From Agriotes lineatus (lineage: Eukaryota > Arthropoda > Insecta > Coleoptera > Elateridae), in assembly GCA_940337035.1 (NCBI GenBank), contig CALNHX010007494.1:1-64000 (forward strand): a stretch of DNA of 64,000 bases, given 5' to 3'. Every line of letters begins with the position of its first letter. The first letter of the stretch is position 1. The position numbers and the translations under genes are program-made. Positions 34,287-45,661 of the stretch are shown here, one piece after another. The notes beneath the pieces were generated by a model. It worked only from the letters and a program-made list of their open reading frames with translations. It searched no databases and was not told the DNA's origin.

Positions 34287-36281
34287 ATCCCAAGTAACAA
34301 TTTAAATGCTATTTAGCATGGTTCTTATTTTATAGAGGTTTTATAAAGGATATTCGTAGATTAATTAGTTTTAAATTTGGTTTATTGAAGGGTAAATATA
34401 TTTCTAGAGTATGAATATTTATCAAAAAGCCTTGTAGTGTACTTTAAAACTGAATCATAAAACCTTTTGGTCTTTTTCTACTTATAGTTTTGTAGAAGTT
34501 TTATTATTACTGTTCACTGTACTTTATAAAACTATCTGGTTTTGATACATCATTCGACGACAGATTTGCTTTAATCATTTAGGTATAAACTTGTGATGTC
34601 TTAAAACTGTTTTAAAAGTGATTTACAAAATATTCTTGTAGGTATCCTAAGTCCTATTTTAAAACATTTTACACTTAAGAAATTGTAACCTTGTTAACGG
34701 GCACAATAAAGCAATAATGTGTTGATTAAATGCTTCTCAAATCTTATTGGTATGGAATGTACTTAAATAAAACTAAAAGTTCTTAAAAACAGGTTATGAA
34801 AGTAGCAAGCGTTAGTGGCTGCATGGCTGCATACTGCAAAGTGTATAAAATTATGTCACAATTAGAAGCTATTGGTAACTGGAGAAAAATAGTGACCATT
34901 TTAAAAGAAAGATGAAAATAAACTATTTGAAAATTAGTAAGAGCACCCAGACAAACCAGACTCTTGGTGGCTTCACTTGTCAACAAGTCTGCTAGGTTTA
35001 TTAGGCCATCTTACTACCCCATTTTCTTCCCATATTGATGGGACCATCGATAAACAAACTTCGCCATCTTTAATGGTTTGCACAGTTTTAAACGACATAG
35101 TCTCGAACACAAACCGTTTATAAATGTTGATCTAAATTGTGTACCACACACAGGCAAAAACTACTAAATTATTTTTATAGGTTAGGTACAAATTTAGGCG
35201 GCAAACATAAACAACATTCATAAGGCCACATTAAACACAATCAGTTTTATGAAAGTTCTGACATAAAACGGTTAAGTTTTAAACAGGGTGGTATGTCTTT
35301 AATGAAATCCAAACTGTTTTATGCAGGCCTACATGACCGTATAGGTAACTAGATGGAGACTAAGTATTCTTACTCAAATATTTTATTCACTTATTTATTA
35401 CTTGTATAGGAATAAAGCATCTTAAGAATTATTTAACTAAAAATAACGGTTTTATACCTAAAGCGGCCATTTTCCCAAAGTGTTCTATTAAACAATGGAT
35501 CAACCATTTTGGTCAATGTTTTGGGAAAACGCATTTAAACACATTCATTCCACTCATTTTGATGTAAAAAATCGCTTTATTACATACGAGATGTATTAAT
35601 GCAGTTTTATAAATTTATAAACAAAATATTAATAGTTTGAAAATAAATATTTTTTTATACTTAAAATGTATAAATCTTTCAAATTTTTCAGGGGATGCTA
35701 AATTTTATAGCTATTTATACAAATTTCATTAGTAAACTGTTTGTCGTTTAAAAATTTTAAGAATACATAGAGCATTTAACCAGTTTATAAACGTACCGAC
35801 TACAGAGGAAATATAAAAAACCATAAAACTTCCAAGATATATGGCTCTTATTAAGTGCAGAACATTTTTGCTTTATCGTAGGCAATAGTAACTTAAAATA
35901 TTCTGGAAATTAATAATTTAAAATAAAATAGTTTTATAGTTGTCACTGATCAAGGGTAAGTTAGCTATATGCATAGCATCATTAAGAATGTAATACAACC
36001 TATCATCTAAGATCAAATACTGTTATTATAGGTTTTATTAAGCTCTCCAAGCTAACACAGAGAGTAACCAATTAAAGTATTTATAAGTAGAATCGGTTGT
36101 ATTAGAGATTTAAACTATTAGCTTTGACAACCTCTTGCAGAACGTCATTATTTGGGCCCTCTTTGGGTTTATTAGACTCCTAGCTTTACTGTCTCAGCAA
36201 TATAGATTTATGAATAGTTTTATAAATGGTGCTTATGGAAGTCCTGTAGTTGATTAAAAAACTAAAATTGTTACTTGGGAT
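34287..36281. mobile_element. 2-kb TIR element rich in GTTTTATAAA-type motifs
   Basis: ATCCCAAGTAACAATTT at 34,287 is matched by its exact complement ending at 36,281. The interior has no coding sequence but carries at least fifteen short matches to AGTTTTATAAA or its complement (34,331, 34,527, 35,240, 35,602, 35,920, 36,210 and others) and several GGTTTATTAG phrases. Dense short dispersed motifs are typical of subterminal transposase-binding repeats, though here they extend throughout. No clear target duplication. Superfamily unknown. Confidence 0.6.
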
Positions 36282-36387
36282 CTAGACCCAATGAATATAA
36301 AAGTTGTAATGACCTACAATGACAGTTTAAATGACATCTTAGAATACCACCTTGATTAAAACACATATTTGGTGGTTGCCATGAATC

Positions 36388-36533
36388 GGTCTAGGACAAG
36401 TGGGCGCAGGCAACTGGACGCGACCATCTCGACGAGGCCAAGTGGGCGCCAGCCAACTCTACGCAGGGACAACTCGGCGCGAGCCAACTGGGCGCGAGAC
36501 TAGTGGGCGCGAAACCAAAGCATACCGGGCCCG
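36388..36533. repeat. GC-rich subrepeat block, relative of the 14.8-kb fold-back terminus
   Basis: It starts GGTCTAGGACAAGTGGGCGC, matching the first bases of the element at 14,814 (GGGTCTAGGACATCTCGCC). It continues as about nine degenerate 14-18 bp subrepeats of the type CCAACTGGGCGCGAG. No partner end was found to the right, so it looks like a solo terminus of the same family. Confidence 0.68.
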
Positions 36534-38519
36534 GCAATGATACGGGGGTGGAAGATATTTCGTGAACCACGAGAGTTGCGTAAAATTTGCTCAGAAAAAA
36601 GTTGAAGGTACGAAGATTTTTCATATTGCTAAATTAGTGTTCGTTATACAGAGTGGCTAAAAAATGTGTGGCCAGCTAAAGTTTTTTTTGCGTAATTCCC
36701 TGTACTGGGGTGGCTTAAAAGTGTTGAGCCGGAATTCTAATTATTTTAATATAAATGTGTATGGGTCTTACGTCACCTCTTTTGGAGATATTAACGACTG
36801 CATGTAAAAATGCAGAAATTTGGGCGGCTGCTGTAATGCAAAGAAATTGAACGAACGAAAAATTAAAAAAACATATTTTTTCTGAATTACCTTTTTAGTG
36901 TAAAATAGTACCTCTGAGTATTAATGCTATGCAGCGTGCTCAACATTGTCAAATTTAAAAATTTTGAATTGTTTTTTCAATGGCACACTATTTTTATATT
37001 TATAAGAATTCTTCTAATAGCCTTCTTCATAGTTCTAAATTAAACCGTTTTTCAGATATGCTAGTTTGAACATAAACAAACAATTTAAGCTCCAAACAAA
37101 CGCTGTCAGATACAAATTTAAACACTCCGAGTACAATAAAAAACGAGGTTTGGAAATTGAAAATCCGGCCACTGCTGATACGAGAAGTAACAAACACGAA
37201 AAATCGAATAATGCAGGCGAAATTTCAATCTAAAAACGGTTGAACTTAGGGTTATGAAATGCAATATCAGAAGAAAGATCATTAAAAGTCTTTTAAAAAA
37301 TAGAGAGATGTATTTAAAAAATCGAAACGATTAAATTTGCAAATGATGAGGAGTCTGTCCAGATATTATGAGAAGAAATGTTTTAATATTTAACGACATT
37401 ACCTATAGAATTTTCATGTATCCGTTCTTGTCTTGATCTGCTATCATGTGGTATGGGAAATTATTTATTCCTGAATTTTTCGTTTGTTTCGTATTAATTT
37501 TCCTGTATCAACAATGACTGGATAATTATTATCTAAGCAGTAATTTATACGAGTATTCGGAGAGTTCAATTGTTTAAAGTTAACTGTTTGACGGTGTGTG
37601 CTTGTCTTTCCTCTCCAAAAAGCATGTGAATGGACTTAAATGTTTACGTTAAAAGTCGAATATTTAAAGAACGGAGAAATTTAAGGGTATGAAGTTAAGA
37701 TACTAGAAGTAAGTTCATTAAATAGGAATTTTCAAAAATCTTAAAAAAGATCCCAATTTATTAAATCTGCAAATGTGCCTTGTATAGTATTAATGCCCAG
37801 AGCCACTATTTTGCACTCGAAAAGTAATTCAGGAAAATAGTTATTTTTGTATTTAAAATGCGAAATGCTACTATTGCTTTCAAAAATGAGAGATTTTGTG
37901 GAAAACCAAAGGTAAATTTCATGTAACCCCATATTTGTAGAAATATCTTCCACCAACGTAGGTATCGTTGCCGGTTCATGTGTGTATAAATATGCATAAT
38001 TAGATGAGTTAATACAGAACGCTTTAAATACATAATAAATTTACTATTTCTCTAAACTCTCTATGTCAAATCTAAATGTATTTAAAAAGCGGAATCGTCA
38101 TTTTAAATATTGTTGGTTTTTTATTTATTTTTAATAGTAGAATTGTAAAATATGTACAGAATATTCAGAAAGTATTTCCAAACTAATGCGTGTCTTACAA
38201 CTCGTATTTTAGTAACTTCAATATTCTTCAATTCGTGGCAATTTTATATTTTTTAGTAGATGGATAGTCAAACTTGTTTCTCTGCAGTTCAATAAAAAGT
38301 GTACGTTTCCCTGGTTCAGCATAAAAATTATTTGTACTATGTTGTTTGGCCCATCAGCCGTAACTACAATGACAGAATCTCTGTAATTTTAATCCCATCT
38401 AATGACATTTCTAAAACGGACTGATCAAGTCCACAAGGTTAATGCTTTGCGATTCCTGGTAATTTTAGAGATGAATTTCTTTAATGTGTAATTGTAAATT
38501 GTTTAACCCTCAAATTTTT
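36534..38519. other. AT-rich region, no gene recognised
   Basis: About 2 kb without a supported gene. Scattered open frames under 80 codons have no motif. Confidence 0.5.
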
Positions 38520-38780
38520 GCCCGAGTGGTGTAGCTTGAACAAGCGTCCACGTTCGATCAGCAGAGTTAAGCAACGCTGTCTCTGGTCAGAACTTGGATG
38601 GGAGTTCCACGGCTGCATCTCTCGGCGCCTCGTGGTACGGCTATCACGGAAAAAAGTTGGTCCCGGCGGTCATACAACATCATGACAGTCGTTAGTGGGG
38701 TTGGAAGTCCTCATAACTGCACTGCGACGCCTATAATTGGCCTAACGGCTGTTGGCTGAGTGCGAATTAAATAAATTATA
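38520..38780 (+). mobile_element. 5S rRNA-derived SINE (SINE3 type)
   Basis: The first 95 bases resemble 5S rRNA: GTTCGATCAGCAGAGTTAAG followed by CAACGCTG (box A region) and GGTCAGAACTTGGATGGG (box C, about 38,585-38,602). These form the type 1 RNA polymerase III promoter. An unrelated body of about 165 bp follows (CTCGGCGCCTCGTGGTACGG near 38,620, ending GGCTGTTGGCTGAGTGCG) and an AT-rich tail. 5S-headed SINEs define the SINE3 class. Not a functional 5S gene: the 5' and 3' stems are not complementary. Confidence 0.8.
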
Positions 38781-38837
38781 ATCTTTACCTTCCATTTTTT
38801 AAATGAACCGATTAATACACAAGAAGCTGCTTCACGT

Positions 38838-38930
38838 TTCAGGGTACCTGGATGACGAAAAAAGGTTTTCTCAATTCCGTCGGTGTGTCTGTCGGTCTGT
38901 CTGTCTGTTGCCGGTATAACTCAAAAACTA
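38838..38930 (-). repeat. Dispersed repeat with short TCTG/GACA block
   Basis: On the minus strand GGAATTGAGAAAACC is preceded by a short GACAGACAGACC block, the same arrangement as at 7,770-7,800 and 8,440-8,470. This marks a solo relative of the GACA-bearing repeat unit. Confidence 0.6.
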
Positions 38931-40210
38931 TTTGTTGGATAATGCTTTGAACCACATCAAGCTTCGATCGTGTCACAACACTTTTTGGCTTTTCAGCAGT
39001 GTTAAACCACTTGATAAGGTCGTACAGATTAATGTAGCTAGGACACATATTCATGTAGTACTCCATTCTTTTCGACAACGAGCTTTCTTTAAAGAGGCTC
39101 AAAATAATTGTCTCAAACCTGAAAACCTAAGAAATAGATTTTCATAGTTTAGCTATGTTATTCCCATTTTTTAAATGACTTAATTAATAAATTAATTACG
39201 ACATAGGGTCTGTGGATAAAAATATATATTATCTACAAGAAATGCAAATATTTGAGAAATAAGTAAATGTACCTACTTGAACGGAGAGGGCATTACCGGG
39301 ATCAGTTCCTGCCTAAGAGGTCGCAGGTCACGACCTCACGCCCCCACACGGCCTACTGTTATTCGAAATTACGATCAGCATTCCATGATGACAGTGTTTC
39401 GCAGGCATAGACATTACTTATTAGCGCAAATTCCTGTATTTTCCTTAATTATCATTTCATTGTGTCTATATTACATGTATTACATAACTACTAATAATGT
39501 TCAGCGTTTAACGCATGAACACACCTAAAACTATTGTTTCAACATTTTTATTTTATAAAACTGAAGTCCATAAAATTCAATCCAGTAATGGGCACTTATT
39601 AGGGTATGCATAGTAAGCCTTTCAGGCAGCGGTGTCCTGAAATCACTAGACAGGCGCACCCTGAAAAGAAATGGGCAGATGTTACACTTATTTATTCTTA
39701 CCAGGAGGATGTTGAAAACCTAAGTTATAATAAACTTCGTTCAATATCATATAAGTCGCGTCATTATGGTCATCTCAGGTCTAGTTTCACATTTCAGTAA
39801 AAATGCATTGCCTTCTAAATATGAAAAAGATGATCAAAATTGGACTTTTATTATTTCCTTATAAGTTGGTTATTTTCGTTTCAAAAGAGAGACACTTGAT
39901 ATGTTTATATAAAAACATCATGGGAATCCATAGCAAGCTATCAAAAACCATTCAATTCAATTGCCGGACCCTGTAGTATCAGAATTGCTGATCGTACTGC
40001 TGCTACTGCTCTTAAACAAAATTATTAAAATAGCAACAACTACGCCCGCTACTATTCATTAAAATATTGTCACCATTAATCTAAATATTAAAATTACTGA
40101 TTCATTTTCTATCTTTATTAAGACTTAATTTCATTAGATGATAATTGCTGTCGATGTAGCATTAAAACCACAAACAAATTTATTTTAATAGTTATTTAAC
40201 CAAGAAGTGT
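38931..40210. other. Mostly unannotated; two short frames without recognised domains
   Basis: 39,277-39,528 is open and includes one hydrophobic stretch of about 20 residues; 39,606-39,800 is open with no motif. Neither has splice or repeat context that would support a gene, so I do not call them. Confidence 0.4.
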
Positions 40211-40311
40211 GTTAATGAAGGCGATTAATAATCGAAACTGTTTAAAGCACGAACAAGCGACAGCGAGTGAGTGCCTTTAATAGTTGAGATTAATTAATCT
40301 CCCATTAACAA
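40211..40311. repeat. Palindrome with GC-rich centre
   Basis: GTGTTAATGAAGGCGATTAA pairs with TTAATTAATCTCCCATTAACA, closing around GTTTAAAGCACGAACAAGCG...GAGTGAGTGCCTTTAAT. The centre is unlike the TCCGC loop class. Confidence 0.65.
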
Positions 40312-41274
40312 ACGAGTTGATTACAAAATTTTTTGGTTGACCACAAAATCTTTTTTTGTGGTGAAAAAATTTGTAAAATTGCAGTATTACTAATTTTGTT
40401 GTAAATATTAATATAAAATAATTATATCAAGTACTCTAATTTGATTAATACAACTAACCTCCATGCAAAACATCATCAATACGTCAAAATCACAAAACAG
40501 TTAATTAATGAAAAAGAGTGTATTAATCAAAAACAGTGTATTAATGACATCTATTAATCCATTCTTTTTTAGGAAAAATAATTCATTAATATTGAAATTA
40601 ACAAGCGGTCAGCGAAAAAATATATTATATGAATGAAACATCATGACTTTATTTTCAAATATATTTTTATAAGCACAAGTTTTTCTATTAAACACAAAAC
40701 TGGTATTTTTAAAATAATCATAAAATATTTAAAAAATATTGCATTATTTAAGTAGTGACATTATTCACAATTATTTGTGATTAGTGGTAAGGCTACATAC
40801 TACTTGTTGAATTTCAATATTCATGTAGCACGGTGTATAGCAAGGTGTCATGTATCATTGCTGGGTTAGGGCCGCACTGAAGAAAGATTGGCAATCGCTG
40901 TTTTAAACGATGCACCAATAAATAAATAGTTGTATATGGTACAAGCAAATAAAAAAACATTTTATGCATAAAGGGAAAAACTTAGCGCATAAGGCAAAGT
41001 CAAGTGAGCTAATTTCCCCCAATAGATAAAATCTCTTTATTCACGTGTGGGCATATAAGATTTTTTCCTACGCCTCTTTAATTATACTCGTATAAATGAG
41101 TTTTAAAAACGAATAAAATTATTGTAAATAAGTAATCATATTATCAGATTGTGTGCTAGTTACCAAGATATACGTACGTACTTTGTTAGTTGCTAATGAT
41201 TAGAGACTGTTTTAGTTACTACTGAATAAAGTAGCATTTTATCCAAACTCATAATTAAAATGTTACTTACAAAT
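40312..41274. other. AT-rich stretch with loose TGTATTAATGA-type repeats
   Basis: Between 40,500 and 40,570 GTGTATTAATCAAAAACAGT and similar phrases recur. No gene is recognised. Confidence 0.45.
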
Positions 41275-41506
41275 ATGACAGTATGATATGTTTTTCGGAC
41301 TTTTTCCACTGTCTAGGGTGTAAATCACACAACGTTTCGGGAGTTTTGATCTACTCCCGTCTTCAGGTGTTCTTGGTTAGTCCTGAGAAGGACTGATATT
41401 GTACGTTTTTCTACGTAAATTTGTGCCTCTCCCGGGGTTTGAACCCGGGACCGTTGATCGCTGTGATTACTAGTCTGCCACTCTAACCACTAGGCCACCA
41501 AGTGTT
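41275..41506 (-). mobile_element. tRNA-derived SINE
   Basis: The minus-strand head has A-box TGGCCTAGTGGTTAGAGTGG and B-box GGGTTCAAACCCCGGG, about 37 bases apart, followed by a body with ACACCTGAAGACGGGAGTAG and CTCCCGAAACGTTGTG. The tRNA region forms a good T-arm but lacks a proper acceptor stem, and the fixed body argues for a SINE. It differs from the other SINEs in the window. Confidence 0.75.
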
Positions 41507-41799
41507 ACGAAATAGTTATTTGTACAACTAATTTTGAAAGTCATACTTTTTTTCATGAATTTGTACTTCACGATTTTTCGTTAAAAAAAGACGGCTTTCA
41601 TGATCACTATGCAAAAATAAATATATTTAGCACAATTATTAATGATGTTAAGGGATGTTCTCCTCTTACATGTTGTTCACACGTATTACACGTTGTTCTA
41701 GATTTGCTATCCTATTTAGGTGTACATATGCTGCATTGACTTTGGTTCTTTGGTAATTGAAGTATTGTGCTGGTGAACGCTGCAGCTGATCATAAATTT

Positions 41800-42575
41800 T
41801 CAGGGTATTGAGACAGCTGTTTTCCTAATTCTATAATTTCTCCTCTTATGTGATTCCTTGTAATTTTTGTTGAGAGATAACCTCACTATAAATGCATTCA
41901 TAACGCTAATGTCTATCATATTGTAAAAAACAGCTAGTGGCCATCTTCTCGTCATTCTTTCCACACTGTATGTTCTAGTCATTGTATCCATAGTGTCGAC
42001 GCCCCTTTTAGTTTTGCTATAAGCGAGGATTACTTCGGACCTTCTTTTTATACCATTATCGATTCTCTTGTCATTTTATAGTGTGTACTGCACTGTAATA
42101 AGTAATGTAACAGTTTTTCTCTTTATTGGAGAGAAGGAAAGTACTCATATCACTCTATTCCTTCGAAATTCAAATAACGTGGAAACACTTTCTCAGTTTA
42201 AGGAGTCGTAAAGCAGCTGAGCAATTTTGGCTTATTTTTGCAGATTTTTCCAATAATAGTAAGATTCTTTTTATAGTAAATAGTTAGCAAACGAATAGGA
42301 TGCCAGGAAATTATCCCACGTTATATTTCACCCACATTTTTTCATTTGATTTACTGACCTCACTACTACATTTTCACCTTAAATTTTCTCCCTTTCTTTT
42401 AGTCAGTTTTGTCGGTGTAAAACTATAATTTCCATGCATAGGACGTCATACTGTCACAAATTGCCCAATGCTTGATTCCATATCTGCCCGGTTTTGACGG
42501 CATATATTGACGAAATGGGAACTACTTTACCATCCACGGTCACACTACAGCTAGCAACAAATCCGTCTTACAGGT
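41800..42575 (-). pseudogene. piggyBac transposase, C-terminal half (broken)
   Basis: Minus-strand frames give, in order, VTVDGKVVP, FRQYMPSKPGRYGIKHWAIC followed by DSMTSYAWK, NVTWDNFLASYSFANYLLK (family catalytic Asp region), RESIMV/KRRSEVILAYSKTKRGVDT and MDTMTRTYSVERMTRRWPLA followed by VFYNMIDISVMNAF. These are the hallmark blocks of the DDD-type piggyBac transposase, which cuts and pastes at TTAA. Several frameshifts and stops separate them. Domain order is correct, so this is one decayed gene. Confidence 0.82.
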
Positions 42576-43289
42576 AATTATACCTGAATTTTTGAGCCCG
42601 TGCGTGCACGTCATACCATATTGATGACATCATATCCTAGTATGTTTATATGAGCCATATACAGTCACTAAAAGTATGTTGTTTGACGCGACTGACGTAA
42701 AATTTAACCTGCAAATTTCTAATTTCACATAGGTTGGCAGTGCTACCAACAATGTGAATATGTAATTTTTTGTCGCCTAGACGATAAAATTGCATTTTAA
42801 CGTGAAGTGAAGGTAGATAAAATACAACTTTAACAGTTAGAATTGAATGAATATATTAAATTACAATTTTAAAGATGAAAGAAAAAACCACAACAGGAAA
42901 ACTAAAGACTAACATCATATTAATTTACATAAACTTTTATTGTAAATGTTGACAACTATCAATTAATGTAAAATTAAATGACCAAACTACCTTAGAAAAT
43001 CAGCACTTTAAAAACTTGTGTAGCTTGTGTGAAATGAATTGGCGCACTTCAGGTATACGGATTAGGCGCATTTTCCTGTAACTGATACTTTGCTTACTTG
43101 CTGTCTTTACTGTATATGTTATTTACCTGTTGAGGCTACTTATAATACTCTGCAGGTATTTATGTAATTTTTCGTGCTCAACTTAAAATCAATTAAAAAT
43201 ATTTTGCTCGATTTATTTTAATAAAAATATTGTATTGAGTACCACATAAAATAAAGAATAAATTGACTATAATAGTAAAATAATTTACA

Positions 43290-44647
43290 TATTTTAACAA
43301 AGAATAATAATTGGAATTGCGCAGTATTTTAACAACTAAATCAAATAAATCATTTTGTATGTCTGCCTTTTTCCAGGAAGAGTTTGGCAATTTTTCTATT
43401 AAACTACTGTGGTAACTCGCATTATCCATAATAATAATAGAAGGTTCTTCCAATTTTGGCAATAATCGCTCGCTAAACCACTTTAGCATCTTTGATTTTT
43501 GAAGCAAAAATTAATGATGCTTCAGGAATAAAACCTTCACTGCTTCCTGCATGAAGTACTATATATCTATAACAATTCAAGCATGAATTACATAGTTGTT
43601 TACTACAATTAGTAACTCGTTTACCTGCGTCCTTCTGGTTTAATTTTTCGTACGCTTCTTACATCGTCATCTTGCCATGATTTGCAAATTGTTCAATTTT
43701 CAAACACCCAAGTTTCATCTAAAAATAAACATAGGCGCCCACTTTTAGATTGCAAATTTTTCACGCGAGGGTCATCTTTCTTATAACGAAAACCAATGTT
43801 GTGAAGAATTTTTCTCAACGAACTAATTGAACCATGAATGATATCTTTTTCTCTTAAAAGTTGCGAAAGTGTTTTTTGGGTAATGTATTGCTCTAAAAAC
43901 GGCAAACTTTGTAGCAACCCAAAATTCAAATACTTTTTACATTTTTATCATTAGAGTAATACCAACTTACTATTTTGAACCATGGTGTATACAGCATTAC
44001 GAATCGCAACCTGATAAAAATCATCGACATCACTTACAAGTCTGTCTCGGTTTTTTGTTTTTTTAGGGCTACGCAGAAGTTCACCAGATTTGCAGGTCTG
44101 CGAAATAAAAGAGACTGTTCGTATGCTTAAATTTAAAGCATTGGCAACTCTCTGTAACACCAAAACATTAGAAAGTTTCGATTAATGTAGTTGGTTATTA
44201 TATTACGAATTATGATACGATAGAAGAAGGGCAGTTGAGATGGTTAGAGCATGTAATGAGGATGGTAGAAGATAAGACGGTGAGATGAATATTTGAAGCA
44301 CGCACACATAAAAAGAAAACGAAAGGAAGGCCGAGAAATTCGTGGAGAGAAGAAGTTAGGAATGCAGCCTTTAAGGGAGGCATAGAGTACAAAATAGGCA
44401 AGAATGGGAACGGAAATGGAGAAAGATACCGAAGACATAATAAAACCCTAGCCACTCCCTGACCATACACCCGCAAGGGTAGAAAGGTCCTAGGATTAAG
44501 TAAGTAAGTATATTACAGGTGTAAATTACTTACTACTCTCACAGCAGTTAGCTGTATAAGTGGACCACCGTTGTCTCTTTCTCGTTCAAAATATCTTATT
44601 AAAGCGGCAACAAGCTCTTTTGACTTTCTGGACAAGGCGGTCGACAT
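43290..44647 (-). pseudogene. Intron-containing Tc1/IS630-like transposase, C-terminus lost
   Basis: Exon 1 (44,647-44,534) encodes MSTALSRKSKELVAALIRYF and ERERDNGGPLIQLTAV, ending at a GTAAGT donor. Exon 2 resumes at 44,151 after TTACAG in perfect phase with RVANALNLSIRTVSFISQT, a helix-turn-helix, and ends near 43,971 at another GTAAGT. Next come FLEQYITQKTLSQLLREKDI, FRYKKDD and LFLDETWVF (first Asp). A 58-nt intron (43,624-43,567) precedes VLHAGSSEGFIPEASLIF, then LPKLEEPSIIIMDNASYHSS (second Asp). The frame then degenerates after SWKKADIQN and the final acidic residue region is missing. The protein would be a DDE transposase if complete. Confidence 0.75.
44207..44508 (+). mobile_element. 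5'-truncated LINE fragment in transposase intron, 8-bp TSD
   Basis: The plus strand encodes EGQLRWLEHVMRMVEDKTVR and later KKKTKGRPRNSWREEVRNAA, a C-terminus common in RTE/Jockey-like polyproteins. The end is a TAAG repeat (about 44,497-44,510). TATATTAC flanks both sides (44,199-44,206 and 44,509-44,516). It lies wholly within intron 1 of the surrounding transposase, on the opposite strand. Removing it leaves an intron of about 72 nt. Confidence 0.8.
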
Positions 44648-44828
44648 TTTAGCTTAGAGTTCACCACCCGTTTCCAGCAGCTAAACTCTTCCGCAAAGTA
44701 ATTTGTAGCAGTGAAAAAACGACAGTATAACTTGTTCGCAATATTCGTTATGAAAACAATGGATTTTTAAAATGCAAAGCTAAACTATATGCCACTGTCA
44801 ACATCTGTCAAAACCATTATAACAAATA

Positions 44829-45075
44829 TCAAGAGATCCAAAAAAAAACTGTTCTTCAGCGGGCTGTGGAAATTCAACGTATGAATAATATGTTGGTGAC
44901 ACTGTACGTCAATGTCAAATTCGAGGTTAGCAGGTTAGGATTTGCGTCACTTTGTGTCATAACTGACGGAAAACCTAACCTGATAACCTCGAATTTGACA
45001 TAGACTTACAGTCTTGCCAATTTCAAGTAAAATTTCTACAGCCCGCTGAGGAACAGCTTTTTTTGGATCTCTCGA
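44829..45075. mobile_element. 247-bp MITE (TA duplication) sharing its core with the 1.5-kb MITE
   Basis: TCAAGAGATCCAAAAAAAAA on the left and TCGAGAGATCCAAAAAAAGC (complement of the right end), then CTGTTC-TCAGCGGGCTGT on both sides, form the TIR, flanked by TA. The centre has GTCAAATTCGAGGTTAGCAG and its facing partner, as in the MITE at 1,534-1,782. Non-coding. Confidence 0.8.
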
Positions 45076-45339
45076 TAAGTCGTTTTAAAGAGTGACATGT
45101 GTACGTATTAACTCCCTGAGCAGAACTTGAAAACACAAAGTACCCCGACATATTATAATTTTTGCTATTGTTCATGGAAATTATGAAATATTAAAACAAC
45201 AAAATGTACGGCTTAGCAATATATTAAGCTATATTATTAGCAAAAGCAATTTTCATCATTGTTTTATTGAAAACAAAAAGTAGTTTTATATTTTTCAAAT
45301 GTTGGTACCGACAACCTTACTAAAAGGCGGATTGATGAC

Positions 45340-45656
45340 GTGCACGCACGGGCTCAAAAATGCAGGTATATTCCACGTTTCGAAATATACACCAATTGAG
45401 TGTAGTTCATTAGTAGACCGTTTTCTTCTTATTTCAGCTGCGTTATCAAACATAAGACAATTTGACTGGGTTTACATACCGTACTTCATTTCGTCATCAT
45501 CAGAGTGCATTTTCATTATTAAAGTCGTAATCGCTAGAGTTATTGTCCCCATCGTCATCAGGCGGAATGTATTCTGTCATCACTGTTTTATTCAATATCG
45601 CTCAGTTTATTTATGATTTCCTCTAACTCTTCAAGTTTCAAATGCCATTGTTTATC
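45340..45656 (-). pseudogene. piggyBac transposase N-terminal fragment
   Basis: The minus strand begins near 45,656 with MDKQWHLKLEELEEIINKLS, then in a shifted frame EYIPPDDDGDNNSSDYDFNN and SDDDEMKYG, an acidic N-terminal region as found in many piggyBac proteins. A DNAAEIRRKRSTNELHSIGV stretch follows up to the Tc1-like insertion at 45,366. Identification rests on the acidic region plus position and orientation relative to the C-terminal half. Confidence 0.5.
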
Positions 45657-45661
45657 CATTT

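Larger units (their letters stand above)
42583..45366 (-). mobile_element. Tc1/mariner-like element with split transposase gene
   Basis: CCTGAATTTTTGAGCCCGTG at 42,583 and the complement of the right end, CCTGCATTTTTGAGCCCGTG from 45,366, form a TIR of about 40 bp (GAGCCCGTGCGTGCACGTCA inside), flanked by TATA/TA. It carries a minus-strand transposase gene with introns, a LINE fragment in one intron, and a MITE near its right end. It sits inside the piggyBac relic. Confidence 0.78.
41750..45660 (-). mobile_element. piggyBac relic, internally deleted and interrupted
   Basis: The N-terminal coding end (about 45,300-45,656) and the C-terminal half (about 41,800-42,575) lie in the same orientation on either side of a complete Tc1-like insertion at 42,583-45,366. 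A large middle portion of the transposase is absent even after removing the insertion. I could not identify reliable TTAA-flanked termini. Confidence 0.72.

Noticed and set aside
38520..38620. A 5S rRNA gene
   Set aside because: Only the internal promoter region is conserved; terminal stem pairing is absent and an unrelated body follows.
39277..39528. An 83-codon frame with one hydrophobic segment
   Set aside because: No homologous motif, no splice or promoter context; such frames are expected by chance in this much DNA.
39606..39800. A 64-codon open frame
   Set aside because: No recognisable domain and no flanking evidence of a gene.
41430..41506. A functional tRNA gene
   Set aside because: A and B boxes are good but the acceptor stem does not pair and a SINE body follows.
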